A DNA stretch of 64,000 bases from UBA2834 sp963623365 (GCA_963623365.1 CAVFJY010000006.1:3907-67906), one strand, 5' to 3'. Positions 7,896 to 16,065 are shown, numbered from the stretch's first letter. A program made the numbers and translations. Notes: generated by a model from the letters alone, not told the origin.

Positions 7896-8870
7896 TCAGC
7901 GCAAATATTCATGCAATTTCTTTGTATCTTTATTTTTGCGCAACTTCGTCAGCGCTTTCGCTTCAATCTGGCGAATTCGTTCTCGCGTTACCGAGAATTC
8001 CGCACCTACTTCTTCTAGCGTATGACTCTTACCGCCGCCAATTCCAAAGCGCATCTTGATAATTTTTTGCTCTCTATCCGTCAATGTCGACAAAATCGCT
8101 GCAATTTGCTCTTTTAACAGCTGCGTTGCTGCCGAGTCTTCTGGTGAAATTCGTTCTTCATCCTCAATAAAATCTCCCAACGACGAATCATCGTCATCAC
8201 CATCTCGTCCCACCGACGCATCCAGCGACGCAATGTCCTGCTTAATCTTCATCACGTACTCGATTTTCTCTGGCTCCATCCCCATCGCCTTCGCAATTTC
8301 GTCCGTCGTTGGCTCGCGATTCAACTCCTGTGTCAAGCGACGCTGTGTCCTCAGCACCTTGTTAATCGTTTCCACCATATGCACCGGAATCCGAATCGTA
8401 CGCGCCTGGTCCGCAATCGCCCGCGTAATCGCCTGACGAATCCACCACGTCGCATAAGTCGAGAACTTAAAACCCTTATCAGGGTCGAATTTCTCTACTG
8501 CCCGCAGCAAGCCTGTATTTCCCTCTTGAATCAAATCCAAGAAATCCAGACCCCGCCCCGAATAGCGCTTCGCAATCGACACCACCAAGCGCATATTCGA
8601 TTCCGCCATTTTGTCCTTAGCTTTTTTCTGCTCTTTTGGCGTACCGTGAATAATTTTCTGCGCCAACTCATACTCTTCTTCCGTCGTTAGCAACGGAATT
8701 TTACCAATCTCGCGCAGATATAGTTTTACTGAGTCATCCGAGATCTCATCATAAGTCACCGATTCCAAATCTACGCTATTGTATTCATCCTCATTTTCTT
8801 CGCCCATCTCGTCCATCGATGGCTCATCCATCTCTTCATCTAAGCGCAAATCTTTATCTTCTTCGTCCAT
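7896..8870 (-). CDS. rpoD: primary RNA polymerase sigma factor (sigma-70)
   Basis: Protein of 324 aa with an acidic N-terminus in place of a full region 1.1, then region 1.2 (VKLYLREIGKIPLL), region 2 (DLIQEGNTGLLRAVEKFDP and the -10 reader TYATWWIRQAITRAI), region 3 and region 4 (helix-turn-helix with TLEEVGAEFSVTRERIRQIE, reading the -35). It recruits RNA polymerase to promoters of the TTGACA-17-TATAAT type seen across this window. Start: AAGGA lies 6 nt before ATG 8870. It follows dnaG, the classical macromolecular-synthesis order, and has its own promoter inside the dnaG 3' end. Confidence 0.97.
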   Translation of the reverse strand: MDEEDKDLRLDEEMDEPSMDEMGEENEDEYNSVDLESVTYDEISDDSVKLYLREIGKIPLLTTEEEYELAQKIIHGTPKEQKKAKDKMAESNMRLVVSIAKRYSGRGLDFLDLIQEGNTGLLRAVEKFDPDKGFKFSTYATWWIRQAITRAIADQARTIRIPVHMVETINKVLRTQRRLTQELNREPTTDEIAKAMGMEPEKIEYVMKIKQDIASLDASVGRDGDDDDSSLGDFIEDEERISPEDSAATQLLKEQIAAILSTLTDREQKIIKMRFGIGGGKSHTLEEVGAEFSVTRERIRQIEAKALTKLRKNKDTKKLHEYLR

Positions 8871-9010
8871 GTTTTTCCTTATCATTTTTTAACCACAAAA
8901 CGCCTACCCGTTTGCAATATTTGTTTCAAGAGTTTTTGTTTGCTTTATCAAAATATTTTCTCTTCTGGTTGGACTACCAAAATTAGCCCGCTGACCAAGC
9001 ATTTAGCTGA

Positions 9011-9039
9011 AATATAACATAATTCTCGTTTCAAGTCTA
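9011..9039 (-). promoter_or_regulatory. internal promoter for rpoD
   Basis: Minus strand: -35 TAGACT (9034-9039), 17-bp spacer, -10 TATATT (9011-9016), overlapping the last codons of dnaG. It gives rpoD an AT-rich leader of about 135 nt in which I see no clear structure. Confidence 0.65.
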
Positions 9040-10659
9040 TTTTTTTCGCAAAATTTCACTCATTTTTTGCAACAATTCATTTTCGCGCGTCTCATCGCCT
9101 GCTTCTTCTGCTTGCCGAATCTGCTCTTCTAGTTCACGTCGCTCTTCCGCCAACCGTTCTGTTTTTACGCGTTTTACTAAGCCCAGCGCTTCTCGCTCCA
9201 ATTCTGTTTTGCTAAATTTGCCGTATTGCTCTTCAAAAATTAGTTCTAACTCTTTCTTATTGTGCTTGCGCACTTCCACATCTTCCACCGCAATTTTCCC
9301 CACCTCCACAATTGCCGCCAGGCTCTTTTCCGCGCGACTCTCCACTTGCGCATCTTGCGGCGCCTTCATTTTCTTCAACTTCTTTTTCTCTGGCTGTTCA
9401 ATTTTCTTCGCTCGAAAGGCCTCCAGTGAAATTCCTAACTTCTCTGCCGCAATTCGCTCATAGCGCTCGCGCAGAGTCGCATCCTCCACGCCCGTCTCCT
9501 CAATCAGCCGTTTCGCCTCTGCTGCATATTCCTGAAAGCCTTTTTCAGTTCGCGTATCGTATTTTGTTTCATATTTCCCCAACAACCACTCCAATGCCGG
9601 CCGATATTTTTGTACCGCCCCCTGCCACAGTTTTGGATCTTTCTGAATCAACTCGTCCGCATCCTTGCAGCCATGATAATCATCAATCACCGACAAATAA
9701 ATTCCAAATTTCGCCGCCATCGAAATTGCCCGCTCCGCCGCGCGCACACCCGCCTCATCCCCGTCATATGCTAAGCGAATGTCTTTCGTCATTCGCGCAA
9801 AACTCTTCAGATGCATTTCCGTCATCGCCGTCCCCGCCGTCGCCACTGCCTGACACACGCCCGCTTGATGTGACGAAATCACATCCATATTCCCCTCCAC
9901 CACTACCACAAAATCCGCCCGCCGAATCGCATCTTTAGCCTGCGACAAACCAAAAATATGCCGCCCTTTGTTATATAAAATCGTTTCCGGCGTATTCAAA
10001 TACTTTGGCGACTTCTCATCTTTCGCAATAATTCGCCCCGTAAAGCCAATCACTCTACCACTCACATCCATCAATGGTACCGTCATCCGCCCCTTAAACA
10101 AATCGCCACCATATTGGTTTACTAGGCCCGCCTCTTCCAGTTCGCGCTGACTATACCCCCGTTTTTTCAAAAAGCCCACCAAAGCATTGCCCGTTTTTGG
10201 CGCATAACCAATTCGAAACTTCTCTACCGTCTTTTTATTTAAATTCCGTTGGTAAAACACATATTGCATTACCGCTTTGTTTTGCGTCAGCGCATATTGA
10301 AAATATTTCGTCGCCAGCTCCAAACAGTCCAAGATTCGTTGCTTTCGTTCCGCCTGTTTTTTATCATCATCCGAATAGCGTTTCAACTCCACGCCCGCCT
10401 GTTGTGCCAACTTCTCCAGCGCCTCTCGAAAAGTACAGCCTTCCATTTCCATCACAAAAGTAAAGATATCGCCACCTTTATTGCTCGAAAAATCATGCCA
10501 AATCCCCTTATCTGGCGACACCATAAAGCTCGGTGTTCTATCTGTCCCCCAAGGTGAATGCCCTTTGAAATTTCGCCCCGCGCGTTTTAGCTCAATGTAC
10601 TGCCCCACCACATCTTCCACTGCCAACCGTGCGCGAATCTCTTCCTTAGCATCCTCCAT
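9037..10659 (-). CDS. dnaG: DNA primase lacking the usual zinc ligands
   Basis: Primase of 540 aa that makes RNA primers at the replication fork. The N-terminal zinc-binding domain is recognisable (TPSFMVSPDKG, GGDIFTF), but all four usual ligands (Cys, His, Cys, Cys) are replaced by Ser35, Gly38, Asp56 and Ser59. The TOPRIM core is normal: VVVVEGNMDV and AYDGDEAGVRAA supply the metal-binding acids. The C-terminal 150 residues are Lys/Glu-rich helices, presumably the helicase-binding region. A TATAAT box lies 7 nt before ATG 10659, suggesting a leaderless start; the TTG two codons upstream is less likely. rpoD follows. Confidence 0.95.
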   Translation of the reverse strand: MEDAKEEIRARLAVEDVVGQYIELKRAGRNFKGHSPWGTDRTPSFMVSPDKGIWHDFSSNKGGDIFTFVMEMEGCTFREALEKLAQQAGVELKRYSDDDKKQAERKQRILDCLELATKYFQYALTQNKAVMQYVFYQRNLNKKTVEKFRIGYAPKTGNALVGFLKKRGYSQRELEEAGLVNQYGGDLFKGRMTVPLMDVSGRVIGFTGRIIAKDEKSPKYLNTPETILYNKGRHIFGLSQAKDAIRRADFVVVVEGNMDVISSHQAGVCQAVATAGTAMTEMHLKSFARMTKDIRLAYDGDEAGVRAAERAISMAAKFGIYLSVIDDYHGCKDADELIQKDPKLWQGAVQKYRPALEWLLGKYETKYDTRTEKGFQEYAAEAKRLIEETGVEDATLRERYERIAAEKLGISLEAFRAKKIEQPEKKKLKKMKAPQDAQVESRAEKSLAAIVEVGKIAVEDVEVRKHNKKELELIFEEQYGKFSKTELEREALGLVKRVKTERLAEERRELEEQIRQAEEAGDETRENELLQKMSEILRKK

Positions 10660-10750
10660 ACTCAAAATTATAACATCTCTCTAACAGATTAGAAAATTCC
10701 TGCTCACCAAAGCTGAATTTCTCGCATTATGTTTATGTTATAATCATTCT

Positions 10751-11353
10751 ATGGACAATAAGGCTTATCTTGACGAAATTGCCGTCAAAGGCAAAAAGAA
10801 ATTTTCAGCAGGGCCAATCTTGACTCCCGTCATGATTAAGCTCATTGCCGCCGCACTCGTCGCCGTGGTCGCGATGATTGTTATTGGCACGATACTTAGC
10901 AACAAAAACCAAGAAGTCGCCGAGGTGCACCAAATGGTCTACGCCCGCATCGACAGCCTTCTTGACAAGAAAGGGCCCTTCAATTCTTATTCCGAGGACC
11001 TCAAGTCTTCCGATCTCCGCACCTATACCGTCCAATTACTCTCCTCGCTCGAGACTACTCGTTCAACGCTTAATCGTTCTGGTCAAGATTTTACCGCTAG
11101 TGAAAATGTCACAACCGAAAACTCCGCCCTCATGTCCGCTTTTCAATATGAGCTCAAGGAAGCTACCCTTAATGGCCAACTCGATAAAGTTTATGCCACT
11201 GATGCCGCTTATCATCTTTCTCTCTTAATCTTGCTCGAAGAACAAGCTCTCGCAAAGGCCACCAATGATACTTATGCCAATGCCTTGAATTCCTCTATTA
11301 CCGACCTTAAAGTTCTTGAAGAAAACTTCCGCGATTATAGCGACACCCACTAA
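10751..11353 (+). CDS. membrane-anchored protein of unknown function
   Basis: I do not recognise this 200-aa protein. A short basic N-terminus leads into one membrane helix (about residues 29-49: LIAAALVAVVAMIVIGTIL), followed by an all-helical extracytoplasmic domain rich in Leu, Ser and Glu. Pairs of SLL/SLE and Leu heptads suggest a four-helix bundle. TATAAT lies 6 nt before the ATG with no ribosome-binding site, so it is probably leaderless. It diverges from dnaG and ends at a strong terminator, forming a single-gene unit. Confidence 0.75.
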   Translation: MDNKAYLDEIAVKGKKKFSAGPILTPVMIKLIAAALVAVVAMIVIGTILSNKNQEVAEVHQMVYARIDSLLDKKGPFNSYSEDLKSSDLRTYTVQLLSSLETTRSTLNRSGQDFTASENVTTENSALMSAFQYELKEATLNGQLDKVYATDAAYHLSLLILLEEQALAKATNDTYANALNSSITDLKVLEENFRDYSDTH

Positions 11354-11357
11354 ACCC

Positions 11358-11389
11358 AAAAACTCCCCCCTACACGGGGAGATTTTTTG
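11358..11389. terminator. bidirectional Rho-independent terminator
   Basis: CTCCCC (11363-11368) pairs with GGGGAG (11376-11381). T runs follow on both strands, serving the plus-strand gene ending at 11353 and the minus-strand mscL-orn unit ending at 11423. Confidence 0.85.
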
Positions 11390-11422
11390 TTGCATATTCA
11401 TTTACGCGCGCTAGCTTTTTGT

Positions 11423-11740
11423 CTATTCTTTCTCGCCGGCTTGTTCATAGCCGTGCCGCACCAAATCTAGCACCTCTTCTTCATTCAGCTGCCCCGAGCA
11501 AATAATCTCAATTCCATTCCGGCCCAGCGCCCGACTTTCCATCACGCTCTCATAGCGTTCGCGCAAAGTCTTTGCCAAACGCCGATCACAGCGCACCTGC
11601 ACCCTTAACGGTTCTTTTTCTAGCTCCACTGCCGCAAAAATTAGTTCATCGCGCAAGAACAGGCGATAGCCCTTTTCCTCGCGCGTCGCCACTTCCGGCA
11701 AGGCCGTCGCAAATTTTACGATATCATCTTCGTGTACCAT
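11423..11740 (-). CDS. MmcQ/YjbR-like small protein
   Basis: Protein of 105 aa resembling the MmcQ/YjbR fold (DUF419): an N-terminal ALPEVATREEKGYRLFLRDELIFA strand region and a C-terminal LNEEEVLDLVRHGYEQA helix. Family knowledge: a CyaY-like fold, DNA binding proposed, function unsettled. The start is supported by AGGAG 5 nt before ATG 11740, although the gene then overlaps orn by 25 nt. It is the third gene of the mscL-orn-yjbR transcript. The assignment rests on pattern only. Confidence 0.6.
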   Translation of the reverse strand: MVHEDDIVKFATALPEVATREEKGYRLFLRDELIFAAVELEKEPLRVQVRCDRRLAKTLRERYESVMESRALGRNGIEIICSGQLNEEEVLDLVRHGYEQAGEKE

Positions 11741-12261
11741 TTCAACTCCTCTATACTTCCTCGAATATCATCCAACGCTCGATGATTTTCGGGCTTCATA
11801 AATTTCCGATGCAGCGCATTCTCAAAATAAATCTTCCACGCGCTCACATCCAGTTGCCGATAATGCAATTTCGCATTTAATTTCGGCCATTCGCGCTCAA
11901 TAAACTTTTGGTCCTGATGAATCGAATTCCCCGCCAAATATACCGTCTCGCCAAAATTCTTTTGCACAAATTTCAGCAACTCTTTTTCTACTTCCGCTGC
12001 CGGCTTGCCCTCCGCATTTTGTGCCATTAGCGCATCATACGATTCTTTATTCTTCACCCAAAATTCTCCCACCATCCGCTTACGCATCAGCTCCTCGTCC
12101 ACTTTCACCACCGCCGTCAAGCTATCAATCTCATTCATTTCCCAGTCGGTCGCAATTGCCGCCACCTCCAGAATTCGATCTTCTTCCGGCGACAAGCCCG
12201 TCATCTCTAAATCCACCCATAGCAGCGCCGCCTTCCCCGTCTTCTCTGCTTTTTTCGTCAT
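11716..12261 (-). CDS. orn: oligoribonuclease (DEDDh 3'-5' exonuclease)
   Basis: Protein of 181 aa that degrades 2-5-nt RNA fragments to mononucleotides. The DEDDh catalytic set is complete: Asp and Glu in WVDLEMTGL, Asp in HQDQKF, and His...Asp in HRALDDI. The length is that of the family. It overlaps the mscL stop by 4 nt (ATGA) and so is coupled to it. Orn is mostly known from Proteobacteria and Actinobacteria, so its presence fits the actinobacterial flavour of several genes here. Confidence 0.93.
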   Translation of the reverse strand: MTKKAEKTGKAALLWVDLEMTGLSPEEDRILEVAAIATDWEMNEIDSLTAVVKVDEELMRKRMVGEFWVKNKESYDALMAQNAEGKPAAEVEKELLKFVQKNFGETVYLAGNSIHQDQKFIEREWPKLNAKLHYRQLDVSAWKIYFENALHRKFMKPENHRALDDIRGSIEELKWYTKMIS

Positions 12262-12623
12262 TTTTTCTTCACATCCAACTTTAACGTTTTTATCACCACA
12301 TAAATTACAAAGGCTAAAATAATGAAATTAATCAAATCATTCAAAAAAGTCCCCAACGCCAACTCCGCCCCCGTGTCGCCTAGCGCAATCTTCCAGCCTT
12401 TCAGCCCTTCCGTCGAGCCTAGCAGTAGCCCCAACGGCGGCATAAACACATTATTTACTAGTGAATTCACCAAATTTCCCGCCTGCGTACCTAACACCAA
12501 GCCCACTGCCAACCCCACAATGTTCTGCTCCTTAATAAAGTCCCGAAAACCACTCGCGCTGCCCTTCACTTTCGTAATCCCCTCGCGCGTCAACTTCTTG
12601 GCTTTCTCTTTTGCATCCGCCAT
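12258..12623 (-). CDS. mscL: large-conductance mechanosensitive channel
   Basis: Protein of 121 aa. After a basic N-terminal helix come FRDFIKEQNIVGLAVGLVLG, the first pore-lining helix, then a loop with VFMPPLGLLLG, and a second membrane helix (LINFIILAFVIYVVIKTL). Family knowledge: a homopentamer that opens at lytic membrane tension to release solutes. AGAGG lies just before the ATG. The promoter TTGTCA-17-TATAGT is shared back-to-back with the neighbouring orphan gene. Confidence 0.9.
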   Translation of the reverse strand: MADAKEKAKKLTREGITKVKGSASGFRDFIKEQNIVGLAVGLVLGTQAGNLVNSLVNNVFMPPLGLLLGSTEGLKGWKIALGDTGAELALGTFLNDLINFIILAFVIYVVIKTLKLDVKKK

Positions 12624-12648
12624 ATTTTTCCTCTGTTTACTATCTAGT

Positions 12649-12677
12649 ACTATAACATAGTTCTAGCTTCTTGACAA
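12649..12677 (-). promoter_or_regulatory. promoter of mscL-orn
   Basis: Minus strand: -35 TTGTCA (12672-12677), 17-bp spacer, -10 TATAGT (12649-12654). The -35 hexamer occupies nearly the same bases as that of the divergent plus-strand promoter. Confidence 0.75.
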
Positions 12678-12699
12678 ATTGCACCAAGTATGCTAAAAT
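12671..12699 (+). promoter_or_regulatory. shared-type promoter P1 of the 203-aa orphan gene
   Basis: -35 TTGACA (12671-12676), 17-bp spacer ending ATGC, -10 TAAAAT (12694-12699). TGC directly before the -10 makes it an extended -10 promoter. It belongs to the six-member promoter set described in the findings. Confidence 0.82.
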
Positions 12700-12705
12700 A
12701 ACCAA

Positions 12706-12778
12706 GATTCGCATCTCGCCAAAAGACCTGCGAAGGAACCTTTCGGTTTTAGTTTACAGCACAGGGGAGGTGTGCATA
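12706..12778 (+). promoter_or_regulatory. structured 5' leader of the 203-aa orphan gene
   Basis: A leader of about 73 nt holds three hairpins: TTCGCA (12708-12713) with TGCGAA (12729-12734), GGAACC with GGTTTT around a TTTC loop (12735-12750, partly G-U), and GCACA-(GGGGAGG)-TGTGC (12759-12775), which places the Shine-Dalgarno sequence in the loop. Confidence 0.55.
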
Positions 12779-13390
12779 ATGGCAACAAATATTATCCAGT
12801 TCAGACCGACTGCCCACTTCTCTTTTGAGAAGCGTGACGGTTACAACCTGGTCCCCGCGGAGATCATTGCGCACTTTTTTCAATACATGCGCGGAATCGG
12901 CCCTGATGCTTTCATTATCAAGCATTACGTCTTCACTGAAGACACCACCTTTTCCGCCCAGACGGAAATTATGCGCGGTTGCATTCCCACGGAGACCACC
13001 ATCGATCGCAGAATCATCCGTCAGCATCAGCAAGAACTCGAAGTCGAGCTCGACACTCATGCTGTCGAGGCCAAATCACGCATTAAGGAATATACCTCAA
13101 AAATCTATCAGCGTCAGCACCGTGGCAATGATATTGTCTTCGTTAGGTGTCAGGATGGAATTATGGGGTGCGGCTGGTACGACTCTGCACACACTACGCG
13201 CAAAGGGCTCAAGCTTGCCGCTTTCATGCTCTACGCGCTTGGTAGCATCAATAATGATGCGCACCTGCTTACAGCGGTCTACAACTATCTGCCCTACGAC
13301 AGCGAACTCACGATCGCTGAAGCCAATCAGGCTAGCGACATTATCGTCAAGCTCCTGGCCGACAAAGCTAAGAATTATCGCCAGAACTAA
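12779..13390 (+). CDS. orphan soluble protein, 203 aa, of the shared-promoter set
   Basis: I do not recognise this protein. It has no signal peptide or membrane helix and looks like a mixed alpha/beta cytoplasmic protein with a charged central helix (RRIIRQHQQELEVELDTHAV) and five cysteine or glycine-rich turns such as RCQDGIMGCGWYD. Start: GGGGAGG lies 8 nt before ATG 12779; an open frame reaching back into the promoter is ignored. It is a single-gene unit with its own promoter and terminator. Codons end in G (CAG, GAG, AAG, CTG) more often than in neighbouring plus-strand genes, which prefer CAA, GAA, AAA and C-ending codons. Confidence 0.8.
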   Translation: MATNIIQFRPTAHFSFEKRDGYNLVPAEIIAHFFQYMRGIGPDAFIIKHYVFTEDTTFSAQTEIMRGCIPTETTIDRRIIRQHQQELEVELDTHAVEAKSRIKEYTSKIYQRQHRGNDIVFVRCQDGIMGCGWYDSAHTTRKGLKLAAFMLYALGSINNDAHLLTAVYNYLPYDSELTIAEANQASDIIVKLLADKAKNYRQN

Positions 13391-13404
13391 GCCCCCCAAA
13401 AATA

Positions 13405-13433
13405 CCCCAGACATTTTATCGTCTGGGGTTTTC
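13405..13433 (+). terminator. Rho-independent terminator of the 203-aa orphan gene
   Basis: CCCCAGAC (13405-13412) pairs with GTCTGGGG (13421-13428) and is followed by TTTTCTTT. Confidence 0.88.
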
Positions 13434-13446
13434 TTTATTCTTTTTA

Positions 13447-13481
13447 CTAAAAAATTACCCTCCCCTTTCTATCAGGGAGGG
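13447..13481 (-). terminator. Rho-independent terminator of the 140-aa orphan gene
   Basis: On the minus strand CCCTCCC pairs with GGGAGGG across a 10-nt loop; TAATTTTTT follows. Confidence 0.82.
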
Positions 13482-13534
13482 CAAGTTGATGAATTTGTTG
13501 CCACAGCAACTCAGTACAGCGCCTTGCGCATTTT

Positions 13535-13957
13535 TTATGCGAAGCGCACTTCACGATAACCCATCTCTTCGGCGCAAGCCTTCGCTAACTCCAGTGCTCC
13601 AGGCATATCCTGGTAAACACGCGCAATCTCGCGCAGCTCCTTTACTGACTTCGCCGACGCGATATCGGCAATCATCTGGCCGTAGTCCATCGCCTCAGAC
13701 GACCTCGACTTTGTTAGCACAACCATGCCCACATTCTCGTCGTCTACCATGCCCTCGTAGTCTACTGCTTCCAGCAGATGTGTGGCAATGTCGGCCAGTG
13801 CGCGGTTCTTCGGACTCTCGTCCTCAAATCCCAGAATCTTAGCATCATACGCTGCCCAAGCTTCGTCATCGCACTCGATAATCGACATACCATTTGCAGC
13901 CATACCGATTCTGTTGCTTGCTGCCATCTTTTTGCGGGTTTCTTCGTCTCTATACAT
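13535..13957 (-). CDS. orphan acidic protein, 140 aa, of the shared-promoter set
   Basis: I do not recognise this protein. It is soluble, acidic and mostly helical, with Met-rich patches near the N-terminus (KKMAASNRIGMAANGMSII) and no signal peptide. Start: AGAGGT lies 4 nt before ATG 13957; an ATG nine codons upstream has a weaker site. It is monocistronic, with promoter P5 about 190 bp upstream and a terminator just downstream. It lies back to back with the other orphans between housekeeping genes. Confidence 0.75.
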   Translation of the reverse strand: MYRDEETRKKMAASNRIGMAANGMSIIECDDEAWAAYDAKILGFEDESPKNRALADIATHLLEAVDYEGMVDDENVGMVVLTKSRSSEAMDYGQMIADIASAKSVKELREIARVYQDMPGALELAKACAEEMGYREVRFA

Positions 13958-14138
13958 ATGTACCTCTTCCTGCCAGCTCTCCATAGCCAGCCTCTAATCT
14001 TAGCCCGCCATGAGTGTCTTCACTTGGGGCTAGATTTCCCTCCCCTCAAAGAAACCTAGCTCCAAGCCAGAAAGCGTACATATCAAAACTCTTTTCATCA
14101 ACTAAAAAGGGTCGTGGCTTGTGTATCTAACAAACCAT
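13958..14138 (-). promoter_or_regulatory. long 5' leader of the 140-aa orphan gene
   Basis: About 180 nt between promoter P5 and the start codon hold no gene. On the minus strand CTAGGTTTC can pair with GAAATCTAG around a G-rich loop (TTTGAGGGGAGG), and two very short ATG-led frames occur. The ATG itself sits in the palindrome TACATATGTA. Confidence 0.45.
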
Positions 14139-14144
14139 AACCCC

Positions 14145-14173
14145 ATTATAGCACACTTTTCGCAAAAAGTCAA
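14145..14173 (-). promoter_or_regulatory. shared-type promoter P5 of the 140-aa orphan gene
   Basis: Minus strand: -35 TTGACT (14168-14173), spacer TTTTGCGAAAAGTGTGC (17 bp), -10 TATAAT (14145-14150). The spacer holds the near-palindrome TTTTGCGAAAA and ends in an extended -10 TGC. Confidence 0.85.
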
Positions 14174-14183
14174 GATGCTTATG

Positions 14184-15869
14184 CTACATCGCTGTCGGAA
14201 TCTCAATCCCCAGCAAGTCCAGCGCCCGCGCCAACACAAAATCTGCTTTGCGAATCACTGCCAGCCGCGCCGACCGCTCCATGTCGCTAGCCTGCGAAAT
14301 CGGCGTTTTTTCATAATAGCGATTCAATTCTTGCGCCAACTCAAAGGCAAAACCCGCAATCTTATGCATCTCAAAATTCGTGCACACCTCCGCCACAATT
14401 CGCGGAAAATCTAGCAGCAAGCGCAGCACGTCTTTCTCGGCCATAAAATCATAATCGCTATAATCCATTGGCATAAATTCCGCATTCTTCTCCAAAATCC
14501 GCCGCAAGCGCACGTCCGCATATTGGCAAAATGGCCCCGATTGCCCCGTTAGCGCAAAAATCTTATCTGGATCATATAAAATCCCCGTTTTCCGGTCTGC
14601 CACAAAGTCCGAATACTTAATCGCGCCCACCGCAATTTTCTGAATATCCGCATCCGCCAGTTCCGCGCCAAAATTTTCGCGTACCCGCCGCTCCGCATCA
14701 TCTAACAGCTCTTCCATCAACACCACCCCCTTGCGCGACGACATTTTCTCTCGCTTCCCCTCCGGGCTAATCTGATCTATCGTGCCAAACCACAGATGAT
14801 AATTATCAACCGTTAAACCAATCTTCTTCGCTAGTGCAAATAATTGCTCAAAATAAAATTTCTGTTCCGCACCTACGGCATAGATAATTCGGTCGGGATG
14901 AATATTTTCCACTCGATAAACCATGCAGCCCAGATCCGTTGTCGCATACAGCGCCGTGCCGTTACTCTTCAGCATCAACATCGGCACCTCAATCCCATAT
15001 TCATCTAGCCGGCAGATAATCGAGCCGTCCTCATTTCGCTCAAACATGCCGTCTTTCACTAGTTGTTCGACTTTTTCCTTGCCCAGCTCCACGAAGCTAC
15101 TTTCGCCCATTTCCATGTCCGTCGCAATCCCCAGCCGTGTCATAATTTCATGCGTATGTGCCATTGAAATTTCCTTAAAGCGCTGCGACAGCTCCACCGC
15201 TTCCGCATCTTTCGCTTCCAATTTCTTCAGCCATTCTTGCACCTGTTCTGCTAGCTCATGCCCGCCCGCTTTCTCTTCCGCTTTCAAATCGGCTTTCATT
15301 TGGATATAGATGTTGCCAAGGTCATAAATTGTCACTTCGTCTGCCGCAATCCCTGCTCGGCGAAACCCAGTTGCCCAAATCCCAAACGGCGTCCCCACAT
15401 CGCCCAAATGATTATCTGTCACCACCTTCCAGCCATTCGCTTCCAAAATCCTCTTTGCTGCCCAACCTTGCGTACCAGGGCGTAGATGTCCTACCGAATA
15501 CGGCTTGGCAATATTCGTGCTCGGAAATTCCGAAATCGCTAATTTCCCCGCCCCCGAATCATTATCGCCATAATGCTCCGACCATGCCGTCTCCAGCTGC
15601 CCCATCAAAGCTTTCCCCGATACACCGATATTGATAAAGCCAGGCCCCGCCACCGTCAGCGCGTAGCCGCAGTCCCCCAGTTTCTGGATAATTTCTTCTG
15701 CAATCTCGCGCGGATTCTTGCCCACTTCTCGCGCCAAACGCAGAGCCACATTCGTCGCATAATCGCCCTCAATCTTCGCCGGCACCGCCGCGAGTTCGAT
15801 TATCACCCCATCCACGCCATATAAATCTTTGATCGCTGCTTGAATCTCTGTTTTAAAATTATCCATCAT
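14184..15869 (-). CDS. argS: arginyl-tRNA synthetase
   Basis: Class I aminoacyl-tRNA synthetase of 561 aa that charges tRNA-Arg. It has the N-terminal additional domain (1-110), the HIGH-like motif in KPYSVGHLRPGT, the KMSKS-like EKMSSRKGVV, and the DALR anticodon-binding domain at the C-terminus. Promoter: TTGATA-17-TAAAAT ends 6 nt before the ATG at 15869, with no room for a ribosome-binding site, so the mRNA is probably leaderless. A second ATG follows directly. It is a single-gene unit. Confidence 0.96.
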   Translation of the reverse strand: MMDNFKTEIQAAIKDLYGVDGVIIELAAVPAKIEGDYATNVALRLAREVGKNPREIAEEIIQKLGDCGYALTVAGPGFINIGVSGKALMGQLETAWSEHYGDNDSGAGKLAISEFPSTNIAKPYSVGHLRPGTQGWAAKRILEANGWKVVTDNHLGDVGTPFGIWATGFRRAGIAADEVTIYDLGNIYIQMKADLKAEEKAGGHELAEQVQEWLKKLEAKDAEAVELSQRFKEISMAHTHEIMTRLGIATDMEMGESSFVELGKEKVEQLVKDGMFERNEDGSIICRLDEYGIEVPMLMLKSNGTALYATTDLGCMVYRVENIHPDRIIYAVGAEQKFYFEQLFALAKKIGLTVDNYHLWFGTIDQISPEGKREKMSSRKGVVLMEELLDDAERRVRENFGAELADADIQKIAVGAIKYSDFVADRKTGILYDPDKIFALTGQSGPFCQYADVRLRRILEKNAEFMPMDYSDYDFMAEKDVLRLLLDFPRIVAEVCTNFEMHKIAGFAFELAQELNRYYEKTPISQASDMERSARLAVIRKADFVLARALDLLGIEIPTAM

Positions 15870-15875
15870 ATCTAT

Positions 15876-15904
15876 ATTTTAACATCTTTTTACCCTCTTA
15901 TCAA
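15876..15904 (-). promoter_or_regulatory. promoter of argS, leaderless
   Basis: Minus strand: -35 TTGATA (15899-15904), 17-bp spacer, -10 TAAAAT (15876-15881), with the initiation codon 6 nt further on. This is the clearest of the leaderless-type starts because the -35 is also good. Confidence 0.8.
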
Positions 15905-15926
15905 AACCCCTCAAGCATATCCTCTA

Positions 15927-15955
15927 TTGACTTTTTCGCAAAACTATGCTACAAT
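15927..15955 (+). promoter_or_regulatory. shared-type promoter P2 of the 175-aa orphan gene
   Basis: -35 TTGACT (15927-15932), spacer TTTTCGCAAAACTATGC (17 bp), -10 TACAAT (15950-15955), with TGC as an extended -10. Confidence 0.85.
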
Positions 15956-15961
15956 AAAATT

Positions 15962-16065
15962 ATTGCTTTTGCATACTTTGTGCTAAAGTAGTTTGTACAC
16001 TCCAACCGGAGTGCGCACCCGTAGTGTCGCCCTCGTGCGACAAGTTCATTAGGAGGAATGTTTTT
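15962..16065 (+). promoter_or_regulatory. structured 5' leader of the 175-aa orphan gene
   Basis: A leader of about 105 nt has perfect hairpins CACTCC-(AACC)-GGAGTG (15998-16013) and GTCGC-(CCTCGT)-GCGAC (16026-16041). A weaker one, CATT-(AGGAGG)-AATG (16047-16060), presents the Shine-Dalgarno sequence in its loop 9 nt before the ATG. Confidence 0.55.
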
